From the NCBI RefSeq assembly GCF_014145665.1, contig NZ_JACHTD010000010.1, positions 1 to 64,000 of the forward strand: 64,000 bases of DNA, read 5' to 3'. Under the pieces are notes generated by a model, which saw only the letters and a list, made by a program, of their open reading frames with translations, was not told the origin of the DNA and did not search any database. The position numbers and the translations under genes were made by a program. Positions 19,780 to 28,567 of the stretch are shown one piece after another. This DNA is from Myroides sp. NP-2. GTDB taxonomy: Bacteria > Bacteroidota > Bacteroidia > Flavobacteriales > Flavobacteriaceae. How positions within the stretch are numbered: the first letter of the stretch is position 1; each line of letters begins with the position of its first letter.

Positions 19780-20408
19780 AGGAAATAATCTCAGGAATAA
19801 ACGGAAAAATACTTTCCTAAACAATCGCTTTTCTTCTTTTTCAATTTGGGCATTTCTTTTCTTTGGCACCACACTGAAAACAAAGGCAAACTTAAATTGT
19901 TCCTGTGATAGGTTGCTATTTTCTATTTGCCCTGCTATTTCGACGGCTCTATAGGACTAATTAAGACGTCCAAAAGAAAGGCAGTCTAAATTAAATAGAA
20001 AAGAGGCGGCCTAAAAATAAGTGGTTTATTTATAGCGTACAGTAAACGACAATTCAATCAGCTCTCCTTCACTATGATTGGCTCTTGTTTTTCTACATAC
20101 ACGAAAGCCGCGATATTTAGTTGTAAACTTTTTTCTAGAGGGTATCGTACTATTGCTACTAGGATACCTGCGTTGTGCATCCATAGTGAGTCTATTAGAA
20201 ATGTGGTTTTTAATGGACTCACTATGGACTCACTATGGACACAGTATGGACTCATCCTGTCTCGTCCTACTATAACTGTACAGCTTTTTTGGCGAATCTG
20301 CTTCTAATACTAACCAAAATACCTTGTAGCCATCCATGTATTTGGATTTTTTAAACTGACCTTGTTGATTTTATTCAACATACAACACGGGACATTTTAA
20401 GACAAAAT
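19780..20408. other. Intergenic stretch with short repeats
   Basis: No supported gene. It holds a start-less open frame on the minus strand (19777-19956, about 59 codons, rich in Lys, Arg and Phe) and a cluster of 11-bp repeats near 20.2 kb. Both are discussed as findings. Confidence 0.5.
20181..20256. repeat. 11-bp tandem repeats with an inverted copy
   Basis: Four direct 11-bp units at 20213-20256: ATGGACTCACT twice, then ATGGACACAGT and ATGGACTCATC. An inverted copy CCATAGTGAGTC at 20181-20192 is an exact reverse complement of 20216-20227, so a 12-bp stem with a 23-nt loop can form. Confidence 0.75.
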
Positions 20409-20438
20409 AAAGAGGGTGCCTTTTGAGACACCCTCTTT
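20409..20438 (-). terminator. Terminator of the susCD operon
   Basis: A 10-bp stem AAAGAGGGTG / CACCCTCTTT with a 10-nt loop and a T-rich tail on the minus strand, 50 nt downstream of the susD stop. Confidence 0.75.
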
Positions 20439-20488
20439 CCACCATTACTGATTGAATAAAATAAACAACTAATGAACCACTCACTATT

Positions 20489-22006
20489 TTATAGGTTCGG
20501 ATTTTCTCTTTCTTCTACTGCAGGTATTTGATAGAGGTAATACGGACTATTAGCCACGAAAGGCGATTGATCAGGTAGATTTAACGCATAATGCCCATTA
20601 GCGGTCATTACTTTTGTCTTTACTTCCTCCTTGCCTTGTTCATCCTTTACCACATAGGTATAGTCTACCTTGTCGAGTTCGTATTTTTTTCGAACCACGC
20701 TTTTTTGATTTCTTACGATATCAACTAAGCTAAATCCCTCGCCAAATAATTCTTTTCTTCGCTCAAGCAAGATCGCTTCTACTAAATCATTTCCAGACAG
20801 GTTCGAAGCCAAGGCTGCATGACGCGCTCGTTTTACTTCGTTTAATTTATTGATCGCATCACCATCGTTTAGTCTGGCTTTTGCTTCTGCATTGATCAAG
20901 TAGATCTCTGAAGTACGCATCAACACGATATCGGCAAGTTGTCCTGCTTTAAATTTAAATTTTGCATAACGCATCCAAACCACTGAGGCATTTTCTATTT
21001 TAGCACCTGGATCAGGGGCCCAATTGATCATTGATTTTCTATAATCACCGTCATCAAATAGATCTTTAAAATGCGGATCAGCATTAAAACTATAGTAAAA
21101 ACTATCGGTTGATGTTACATCTAAATAATGAAATTGATAGGAAGCCCCACTTTGATCTGGCGTTTGAGGATGTCCCCAAATCCATTCGCGATTATTGACG
21201 TCATTGAATCCAGTTTTATATTCATTTTCGGTCATTAAATAATCGTTCTTTACCAATAGACGATCAGAATAATCTTTAGCTTTCTGCCAATTTCGAGCAT
21301 ATAAATTAGCTCTTGACAACAACCCTAAAACGACGGTATGATCGATTTGAAATTTTTGTTTGCGAACATATCCTTCGGGGATTAGTACTAAGGCTTCCTC
21401 TAAATCAGCAAGGGCTTGGTTATACACTTCTGTTACCGTTGCGCGTTTGCCTGGCTGAGTATTAGCCGTAGTTGGTTTTAAGTAAATAGGCACCGCTAAT
21501 GCATTGGGATCTTTGTCTATGGCAAAGGCATAGGAAGAGGCCAAATGCAAATACATAAACCCTCTCAAGGCATAGGCTTGTCCTTTAATTCTTCTTTTTT
21601 CACCTGCGTCCCCCTTAGAATCGTCAATATAAGCCAAAATATTGTTCATATTATTAATGGTCTTATAAGACAAATTCCAGCTATGGGAATTAGTTCCTCC
21701 TTTTCCATATAAGGCACTAAATTGATAATGATTTCCGAAACCATACTTATTGGTTTGCAATACAACGTCGTTCCCCATAGCATCACTGGTACGCAAGAAA
21801 GATCCGAAACCAGGGTTTGCATAAGTTGAAAATGTTTCCATTAGTTGCCCCCAACTACCATTTAGTACTTTTTCGCTTCCTGAAACGGTTTTGAACACTT
21901 CTTTTTCTTCTACTGCATCAGTAGGAGAAGTATCTAAATCACAAGAAATAAGTACAAAAGAAAATAGCAGGAATAAGGTTTTAGTATATAGGCTATAATT
22001 TTTCAT
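20489..22006 (-). CDS. SusD/RagB family outer-membrane lipoprotein
   Basis: Surface substrate-binding lipoprotein that works as the lid of a SusC-type transporter. The signal peptide of about 22 residues ends in a lipobox (FVLISC) followed by Asp, and the Cys should be lipidated. The TPR-rich SusD body is recognisable (GQAYALRGFMYLHLASSYA near 140-160). The C-terminus (YQIPAVEERENPNL) matches the usual SusD ending. Length of 505 is normal. It sits 4 nt behind the susC homolog. Substrate is unknown; no glycoside hydrolase, regulator or peptidase is attached. Confidence 0.93.
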   Translation of the reverse strand: MKNYSLYTKTLFLLFSFVLISCDLDTSPTDAVEEKEVFKTVSGSEKVLNGSWGQLMETFSTYANPGFGSFLRTSDAMGNDVVLQTNKYGFGNHYQFSALYGKGGTNSHSWNLSYKTINNMNNILAYIDDSKGDAGEKRRIKGQAYALRGFMYLHLASSYAFAIDKDPNALAVPIYLKPTTANTQPGKRATVTEVYNQALADLEEALVLIPEGYVRKQKFQIDHTVVLGLLSRANLYARNWQKAKDYSDRLLVKNDYLMTENEYKTGFNDVNNREWIWGHPQTPDQSGASYQFHYLDVTSTDSFYYSFNADPHFKDLFDDGDYRKSMINWAPDPGAKIENASVVWMRYAKFKFKAGQLADIVLMRTSEIYLINAEAKARLNDGDAINKLNEVKRARHAALASNLSGNDLVEAILLERRKELFGEGFSLVDIVRNQKSVVRKKYELDKVDYTYVVKDEQGKEEVKTKVMTANGHYALNLPDQSPFVANSPYYLYQIPAVEERENPNL

Positions 22007-22010
22007 CTTT

Positions 22011-25000
22011 TTATAATTTTAAGTTTACTCCCACTGAAATTGTTTTCATCGCAGGATAGCGGAAATAGGTTGTTCCATCATACGTTTGTTCCGGGTCTAA
22101 CCCTTGTTGTTTGGTCCAGGTAAGTAGATTTTCAGCTTGTAAATAAACAGAAGCTTGTCCTATGTTTACTTTCTGCAACCACTCTTTTGGAAAATTATAG
22201 GCTACGGACAAGTTTTTCAACTTTAAGAACGAGCGATCTACTAAAAATCGAGTGGAGGTATTGGTCCAGCTATTAGCCGATGACGTTGTCAATCGCGCTA
22301 CATCAGCACCTGTATTTTCTGGAGTCCATCGATCTAACATATCCACACTCCACGAAGTACCTCCAGCGTTTTGCCTCATCAAACTCAACTTATCGCTATT
22401 GTAAATTTTCCCTCCAACAGCATAGGAAAAGTTTGCGATTAACTGCCAATTTTTATAGGAAAGATCCGTTTGGAATCCCCCTGAAAACTTGGGTAGAGAA
22501 TTTCCACTTTTCACTTTGTCTTTATCTTTTAAATCGCTGTAATTTTCTGTGATAAAACGCTCGCCATTAGCATCTGTTCCATACCATCTAGGTCTTCCTG
22601 TCTCCGGGTTAAGACCTGCCCATTCAATCAAGTAAAAATCATATAGCGAACCTCCTTCTACCCATTTTTTTGTACCGCTAAACATCTCCGCTGTTGGAAG
22701 TGCTTGAATTTTATTTTTATAGGTAGTGATATTCATTCCAACGCTCCATTTCCAATCATCTGTCAGAATCGGAGTTCCTTCTAACGACAATTCCCATCCA
22801 TAGTTTTTCATTTTCCCAATATTTTGCAGGACAGAGTTGTAGCCAAGGGAAGGTGATAATTCTTTATTAAACAGCAAGTCTTTAGATGCGCGTTCGAAAT
22901 ACTCTAGTGTACCAGTTAATCGGTTATTGAACATGCCGAAATCGAAACCTACGTTTAGATTCATATTGGTCTCCCAGCTTACAGAGGACGATCCTAAACG
23001 AGAAGCAACCAAACCTGGATCACCTAAATTATTATTAATGGCGAATAATGCCTGATATGCATAGTATTCCACATTGTCATTCCCTTGAGCTCCATAGCTA
23101 GCGCGAACCATTAATTCATTCAACCACGAATCTCTATACTTTTGCATAAAGTCTTCGTCTATCAGTCGCCAAGAAGCACCTAAGGACCAGAATGAGGCAG
23201 CACGATGTCCCGGAGCGAAACGAGAAGATTCATCTCGGCGGAAAGATCCCGATACATAGTATTTCTTATCGTATGAATACTGCAGATTTCCGAACAAACT
23301 AAAGATGCTATACTCATCTGCTTTTCCGTAGAAATCAGCTAATCGAGAAGCCGCATCTGGTTGTTCATAGCCCAACATAATTAACTGTTCTCTCATTCCG
23401 CCAAAATAGTTGGATTTGTATTGGTAGAACTCTTGTCCAGCCATAACACCTATACTATTTTTATCATCGAGGTCGAGGTCGTAATTCAATACGTTGTTAT
23501 AGGTCATACTTGTGGTACGAGTATTTCTCATACTTACTCCACCTCCGGTAGAACTTGATGGTCCTACTTCTGGGTTGGTTACATTGTGATTATACACACT
23601 GTTGTAATCGACGTTTAATGAAGTTTTAAATTTCAAATTATCTAAGAACTTCACTTGGGCGTAGGTGCGAACAGATGCAAAGTCCGTTTTGTTTTCTGCT
23701 TTGTCTAGCGGAAGCGTAGCTACTAAATTGTGACGTGCATAAGAACTCGCTCTGTAGTTACCGAAATCAAATACTCGACTTCCCGTTTCAGGATCTATAA
23801 TATAAGCTCCTGTTGTTAGGTCTCGTTCATAAATCGGATAAAAAGAAGGCATATTTCGTCCAAATCCGATTACGTTTGAGATTGCACTATCATCTTGTTT
23901 AGGATAATCTTGAATGGAATGTGAAGCCGAAGCATTCAGTCCTAACTCCAACCAACTTTTGGCGTCCATCACAATATTAGATCGGAAATTAAATCGCTTA
24001 AAGCCCGATTCTTTTACATATCCTTGGTTGTTTAAGAATCCTCCCGACACAAAATACCTTGTACGTTCTCCTCCACCCGATACACGAATATTCAAATCCG
24101 TATAATTGGCATTTTGAGACAAGGCATCTGTCCAATCGTCATTCCACAACGGACGTAAGCCAGTACGTAACTTCCCGTCTGTTCCAACAGGTTCAGGGTT
24201 ATCTAAACCATAGGGATTGATTCCTATAGCATTTATTAAGTTTGCGGTTGCATATTGAGAAGCAGTTGCCCAATCTTCTCCCGCGGTGTCCATGCGTCCA
24301 TTTCGCATTGCTTCCCAATACATTTCCATGTATTGATTGGTTCCCATGGTTTTATAATCACTTCGCGCTCTACTAGAGGTTCCGTACTTGGCCGATATTT
24401 CGATTTGAGGATCTTGATTTTTCACCCCTCTTTTGGTGGTAATCATCACCACACCATTTGCCGCTCTAGATCCATATAAAGTTGCGGATGTAGCATCCTT
24501 TAAAACGGAAATAGATTCAATATCTGCCGGTGCAATAGTAGATAGACCCCCTTCATAAGGCACTCCATCTACTACATATAAAGGTCTACTACCTGCATTG
24601 ACTGAACCTATCCCACGAATGCGTATTTCCGCTTCCGAACCGGGTTGTCCACTTGCTGCAAACGATTGAACCCCTGCTACCGAACCTTCTAAAACTCTTG
24701 ACACATTGCTCACTTGAGACTGTCCAATCGTTTTAGCGCTAACTAATCCAACTGATCCTGTATACGTTTTCTTATTCGCTGTACCATACGGTATATGAAT
24801 AACAACTTCTTCCAAGTTTTCGGCCGCCGCCTCTAAATAAATATTGAGTTCCGTTTGATTGGAAACTTTTACTTTTTTCGTTACATACCCTATAAACGAG
24901 AAGGCAACGGTTTGGTTTGGCTCTACTCTGATGGCGTAATTTCCATCGAAATCTGTTGCCACTCCCTTACCTGTTTCTTCCACGATTACACTTACTCCTG

Positions 25001-25106
25001 GTAAACTTCCTCCAACATCAGAAACTGTACCTTTTAGCGTAATTTCTTGTGCTTGCATCTGATATACTCCAATCAGAACAAAAACAATTTGTAAAATTTT
25101 TTGCAT
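22011..25106 (-). CDS. SusC/RagA family TonB-dependent transporter
   Basis: Outer-membrane TonB-dependent channel of 1031 residues. After a signal peptide (cleavage near MQAQ, residue 18-20) comes a carboxypeptidase-D-like domain (about 22-95), the plug domain with the SusC pattern PLYVVDGVPYEG near 180, and a C-terminal 22-strand barrel. The region around EEVVIHIPYG (about 100) is in the place of the TonB box. It is the first gene of a two-gene operon with the SusD partner. Energy comes from TonB-ExbBD encoded elsewhere. RagAB-like peptide uptake is as likely as glycan uptake. Confidence 0.95.
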   Translation of the reverse strand: MQKILQIVFVLIGVYQMQAQEITLKGTVSDVGGSLPGVSVIVEETGKGVATDFDGNYAIRVEPNQTVAFSFIGYVTKKVKVSNQTELNIYLEAAAENLEEVVIHIPYGTANKKTYTGSVGLVSAKTIGQSQVSNVSRVLEGSVAGVQSFAASGQPGSEAEIRIRGIGSVNAGSRPLYVVDGVPYEGGLSTIAPADIESISVLKDATSATLYGSRAANGVVMITTKRGVKNQDPQIEISAKYGTSSRARSDYKTMGTNQYMEMYWEAMRNGRMDTAGEDWATASQYATANLINAIGINPYGLDNPEPVGTDGKLRTGLRPLWNDDWTDALSQNANYTDLNIRVSGGGERTRYFVSGGFLNNQGYVKESGFKRFNFRSNIVMDAKSWLELGLNASASHSIQDYPKQDDSAISNVIGFGRNMPSFYPIYERDLTTGAYIIDPETGSRVFDFGNYRASSYARHNLVATLPLDKAENKTDFASVRTYAQVKFLDNLKFKTSLNVDYNSVYNHNVTNPEVGPSSSTGGGVSMRNTRTTSMTYNNVLNYDLDLDDKNSIGVMAGQEFYQYKSNYFGGMREQLIMLGYEQPDAASRLADFYGKADEYSIFSLFGNLQYSYDKKYYVSGSFRRDESSRFAPGHRAASFWSLGASWRLIDEDFMQKYRDSWLNELMVRASYGAQGNDNVEYYAYQALFAINNNLGDPGLVASRLGSSSVSWETNMNLNVGFDFGMFNNRLTGTLEYFERASKDLLFNKELSPSLGYNSVLQNIGKMKNYGWELSLEGTPILTDDWKWSVGMNITTYKNKIQALPTAEMFSGTKKWVEGGSLYDFYLIEWAGLNPETGRPRWYGTDANGERFITENYSDLKDKDKVKSGNSLPKFSGGFQTDLSYKNWQLIANFSYAVGGKIYNSDKLSLMRQNAGGTSWSVDMLDRWTPENTGADVARLTTSSANSWTNTSTRFLVDRSFLKLKNLSVAYNFPKEWLQKVNIGQASVYLQAENLLTWTKQQGLDPEQTYDGTTYFRYPAMKTISVGVNLKL

Positions 25107-25466
25107 AAATTATCCCTTTGATTGACGAATAATTCCATCAATACATTAATAAAAAAAATGTTATAATTAAAAAGATATGGGTTTATTCCCCCTCGGGAAA
25201 CCCTAGAAATGAAGGCGTGCTAAATGCAACACAAATTCATGCAGCACTTCATCGACACTGAAGAAGACACTCCATGTTGACCATAAGAAAAAGAAGAAGT
25301 CATTGTAGGTAAAAAAACGATTGACTGCATAATACTACTTTTTTAGATGTTGATCCCATCGACGGACCAACTTGGTCGTCTCAAGAAACTATCATTTTGT
25401 TTTGATAGGGCAAAGATAAGAGCTCAGATCAATGGAGTAAATACCATGTATATGGTAGATTTATAC
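25107..25466. other. Intergenic region upstream of susC
   Basis: No supported gene. A hairpin at 25179-25203 (GGGTTT paired with AAACCC plus an inner CCC/GGG, with a 3-nt bulge) lies about 75-100 nt upstream of the susC start and may be part of its leader. A weak -7-like TATCTTTT occurs beside it. Confidence 0.45.
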
Positions 25467-25506
25467 AAAAAAGGCTATCTCTGTTGTATAGAGATAGCCT
25501 TTTTTT
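25467..25506. terminator. Terminator after tyrS
   Basis: A 16-bp perfect stem (25467-25482 with 25490-25505) and a 7-nt loop. T-runs occur on both sides; on the minus strand it ends tyrS, 20 nt after its stop codon. Confidence 0.88.
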
Positions 25507-25527
25507 GTTCTATTGTGTTTATTTTGA

Positions 25528-26820
25528 TTACTTTACATGTAAAACAAAGTAGTTCTTTTTCCCTTTTTGTAGAAGGATGAATTGATCGTTGATCAAATCT
25601 GCTGTAGTAACCACATAGTCTTCGGTTACTTTTTCTCTATTTACAGCAATAGCGTTAGCTTGAAGTGATCGACGAGCTTCACCATTTGATGGCATAAAAC
25701 CACTTTTAGCGGCTAGGACTTCGATGATTGGCATTCCTGCTTCTACATCAGCTTTGGTTACTTCGGCTTGAGGAACTCCGTCAAAAACCTCTAAAAATGT
25801 CTTAGCATCTAATTGTTTCAAGTCATCTGCAGATGAATTTCCGAATAAGATCCCCGATGCTTTAATTGCATTTTCCAATTGTTCTGTGCCGTGTACCATC
25901 GTTGTTACCTCTTCAGCTAATCGCTTTTGCAATACGCGTAAATGAGGAGCCTCGAGATGTTCTTTTACCAAAGCTTCAATTTCTTCACGACCGATAAAAG
26001 TAAAGATCTTGATGTATTTTTCAGCATCGGCATCTGACACATTTACCCAATATTGGTAGAATTTATACGGAGATGTATACTCAGCTGACAGCCAAATATT
26101 TCCACCTTCTGATTTACCAAACTTTGTTCCATCTGCTTTTGTGATGAGTGGACAAGTCAACGCATAAGCTTTTTCGCTTATCGTACGGCGAATTAACTCC
26201 GTTCCCGTCGTAATATTTCCCCATTGATCCGAACCTCCCATTTGCAAGGTTACGTTTTTGGCTTGGAACAAGTGCAAGAAATCGTACCCTTGCAACAATT
26301 GATAACAGAATTCAGTAAAAGACATTCCATCTTGGAATTCACCATTTAGGCGTTTCTTTACAGAATCTTTCGCCATCATATAGTTTACTGTAATGTGTTT
26401 TCCAACGGTTCTAATGAATTCTAGGAACGAAAAATCTTTCATCCAATCGTAGTTATTCACTAGTTCTGCTGCGTTAGCTGCACCAGAGTTAAAATCTAAG
26501 AAACGTTCTAATTGGGCTTTGATTGCCTGCTGATTGTGACGCAAAGCTTCTTCAGACAATAAATTGCGTTCATTAGATTTTCCAGAAGGATCTCCTACCA
26601 TTCCAGTAGCCCCACCAATTAAGGCAATTGGTTTGTGCCCTGCCATCTGAAAATGCTTTAAAAGCATTACACCTACTAAATGTCCAATATGCAATGAATC
26701 CGCTGTTGGGTCAATTCCCACATACGCTGCACGCATCTGCTCCAACAAATGTTCTTCAGTGCCTGGCATAACGTCGTGGAGCATTCCTCTCCAAGTCACT
26801 TCTTCAATAAAATTTTTCAT
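25528..26820 (-). CDS. tyrS: Tyrosyl-tRNA synthetase
   Basis: Class I aminoacyl-tRNA synthetase that charges tRNA-Tyr in the cytoplasm. HIGH motif at 44-47 and KFGKS at 233-237. The active-site pattern [10 protein letters not shown] lies at 193-202. A C-terminal S4-like RNA-binding domain spans about 360-430. Length of 430 matches the TyrS1 type. The gene stands alone between its own promoter and terminator. Confidence 0.97.
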   Translation of the reverse strand: MKNFIEEVTWRGMLHDVMPGTEEHLLEQMRAAYVGIDPTADSLHIGHLVGVMLLKHFQMAGHKPIALIGGATGMVGDPSGKSNERNLLSEEALRHNQQAIKAQLERFLDFNSGAANAAELVNNYDWMKDFSFLEFIRTVGKHITVNYMMAKDSVKKRLNGEFQDGMSFTEFCYQLLQGYDFLHLFQAKNVTLQMGGSDQWGNITTGTELIRRTISEKAYALTCPLITKADGTKFGKSEGGNIWLSAEYTSPYKFYQYWVNVSDADAEKYIKIFTFIGREEIEALVKEHLEAPHLRVLQKRLAEEVTTMVHGTEQLENAIKASGILFGNSSADDLKQLDAKTFLEVFDGVPQAEVTKADVEAGMPIIEVLAAKSGFMPSNGEARRSLQANAIAVNREKVTEDYVVTTADLINDQFILLQKGKKNYFVLHVK

Positions 26821-26836
26821 TTAATTATATTTTATG

Positions 26837-26844
26837 CAAAGATA
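26837..26844 (-). promoter_or_regulatory. -7 promoter element (tyrS)
   Basis: TATCTTTG on the minus strand, 16 nt upstream of the tyrS ATG; a consensus Bacteroidota -7 box. Confidence 0.6.
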
Positions 26845-26988
26845 GTTCAATTCCTTGCGTGATTAGAACTTTTTTTTGATACATCTGCATTTTTATTGCT
26901 TTCAAACTCTTCAAAACAATCCACTGAAAATACGGGCGTTACTTTAAAACTTTTACTCCTATTCTTTCACAATCTAAAACATAACCTT

Positions 26989-26996
26989 TACATTTG
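26989..26996 (+). promoter_or_regulatory. -7 element implying a leaderless mRNA
   Basis: TACATTTG ends only 6 nt before the ATG at 27003, so transcription should start at or next to the start codon. A TTTC lies close to the -33 position. Confidence 0.55.
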
Positions 26997-27002
26997 TTTA
27001 TT

Positions 27003-28001
27003 ATGATATTGGTTACAGGTGCCACAGGTTTAGTAGGGAGTTACCTTCTTTTACATCTTCTTCAACAGGGGGAGCAAGATGTTCGTGCAATCTATCGAGA
27101 TGAAAAGCGTATAGCAAAAACGAAAAACGTCTTTGCTTTACATCAAGCCCTTGAATTATTTGAGCACATCGCTTGGCAAAAAGCTGATATCCTAGATCTA
27201 CCTGCCCTAGAAGAAGCTTTTGTTTCAGTTACCCATGTGTATCACTGTGCGGCTCTTGTGTCTTTTGATCCAAAAGACGAAAAAAAATTGCGCAAAACCA
27301 ATATTGAAGGTACGGCTAATATTGTTAATTTATGTTTGGCTTATGAAGTCAAAAAGTTGTGTCATGTCAGTTCCATCGCCGCAGTAGGCGAATCATTGGA
27401 CCCAAAAATTCCCATTACAGAAGAAACAGAATGGAATCCTGAGCTTTACCACAGCGATTATGCCTTGAGTAAGTTTGGTGCAGAAATGGAAGTATGGCGA
27501 GGTACTCAAGAAGGTTTATCCGTTGTAATTGTCAACCCTGGCGTTATCTTTGGGCGTGGGTTTGAAAGCGAAGGCAGTGGTGCGTTATTTTCTAAAGTAG
27601 GGCGCGGATTTCCGTTTTATACCGCGGGAACTACTGCAATCGTAGCCGTAGAAGATGTGGTTTCAGCTATGCGTCAATTGATGCACAGCCCTCGTAAAAA
27701 CGAACGTTATCTGCTCGTTGCCGCCAATGTATCCAATCGAGAATTGCTAAGTGAAATCGCCGATTTATTGCATAAAAAGCCCGCGCGTTTTAAAGTCAAC
27801 CGCCTTGGACTATCAATTGCCTGGCGATTGGATGGCTTTGTTTCTTTAGTCACCCCAAAAAAAAGAAGCTTTACACGTGCAATCGCGAAAGCTTCTCTTA
27901 GTAAGTATTGTTATGACTCTTCGAAAATTAAACAAACGCTGTCGTTTACTTTTTCGCCTTATACCGAATTTTTAGCAGCTACTAGCAAAGATTTTAAGTA
28001 G
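27003..28001 (+). CDS. NAD-dependent epimerase/dehydratase family protein
   Basis: Extended short-chain dehydrogenase of 332 residues. The Rossmann loop TGATGLVGSYLL is at the N-terminus, the SDR Ser is in HVSSIAAVGES near 120, and the active-site YALSK lies near 155. The substrate is not readable; dihydroflavonol-reductase-like and nucleoside-sugar epimerase-like members look alike. The ATG at 27003 is chosen because the longer TTG start (26994) falls inside the -7 promoter box. It converges on the DUF4296 gene with a 19-nt gap. Confidence 0.88.
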   Translation: MILVTGATGLVGSYLLLHLLQQGEQDVRAIYRDEKRIAKTKNVFALHQALELFEHIAWQKADILDLPALEEAFVSVTHVYHCAALVSFDPKDEKKLRKTNIEGTANIVNLCLAYEVKKLCHVSSIAAVGESLDPKIPITEETEWNPELYHSDYALSKFGAEMEVWRGTQEGLSVVIVNPGVIFGRGFESEGSGALFSKVGRGFPFYTAGTTAIVAVEDVVSAMRQLMHSPRKNERYLLVAANVSNRELLSEIADLLHKKPARFKVNRLGLSIAWRLDGFVSLVTPKKRSFTRAIAKASLSKYCYDSSKIKQTLSFTFSPYTEFLAATSKDFK

Positions 28002-28020
28002 TTTCATTTTTATGCTTAAT

Positions 28021-28557
28021 TTACTCCTCCTCGACTCCTTGTACTTTTCGACTTATTAGTGCAGATTTAAGCAAACTTTTGTTTATTTGTTTCACTGCAG
28101 TAGGTGTATCGCCTTTCGCAGCTTTGCTTCCTGTAGTACTAGTTAAAGAATCCGACGTTGGATCGTAAAGCTCTTTAGCTTGCTTCAATACATTTACTTT
28201 TTCTAGTTCTGGTTTACTTGAAAGCGTGTCAAGGCGTTGCTCTTCTTTTTTCAATCGATTCATCACCCGTGTCTGCATATCGAAATACACATTCTTTTTT
28301 AAGGCGATATAATAGCGGTTATTCTCGACAAAGGTCAAGCTATCAATATCGTATTTTTTAAAAATATCCCCCATGCGTATAGGCTGTACAGTATCAGCAA
28401 AAAAGGAGTTGGTATTTTGCGTACCGTATAATAGCGTTACATCATATAAGATATTTTCCATTTTCGACTCCTCAATAAATGGATTGGGCTTTGTTATCTT
28501 GTCCTGACAGGCCGACAACAAAAGAACCGCAAAAAAGGCAACTAGTATATTTTTCAT
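28021..28557 (-). CDS. DUF4296 family lipoprotein
   Basis: Small putative lipoprotein of 178 residues with the signal sequence ILVAFFAVLLLSAC and lipobox LSAC. The body (KMENILYDVTLLYG and later the FKKYDIDSLTFVENNRYY pattern) fits DUF4296, a Bacteroidota family without known function that is often found beside dihydroorotase genes. The ATG at 28557 is preferred over an in-frame TTG upstream because it puts the basic signal peptide at the N-terminus. It is the last gene of a three-gene operon. Confidence 0.82.
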   Translation of the reverse strand: MKNILVAFFAVLLLSACQDKITKPNPFIEESKMENILYDVTLLYGTQNTNSFFADTVQPIRMGDIFKKYDIDSLTFVENNRYYIALKKNVYFDMQTRVMNRLKKEEQRLDTLSSKPELEKVNVLKQAKELYDPTSDSLTSTTGSKAAKGDTPTAVKQINKSLLKSALISRKVQGVEEE

Positions 28558-28567
28558 TTTTGTACTA

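Noticed and set aside
20058-20307. Overlapping 62-77-codon frames on both strands near the 11-bp repeats
   Set aside because: They arise because the 11-bp repeat units lack stops; two frames on one strand and one on the other cannot all be real, and none has a promoter.
25347-25580. 77-codon plus-strand frame
   Set aside because: Crosses the tyrS terminator and enters the tyrS 3' end on the opposite strand.
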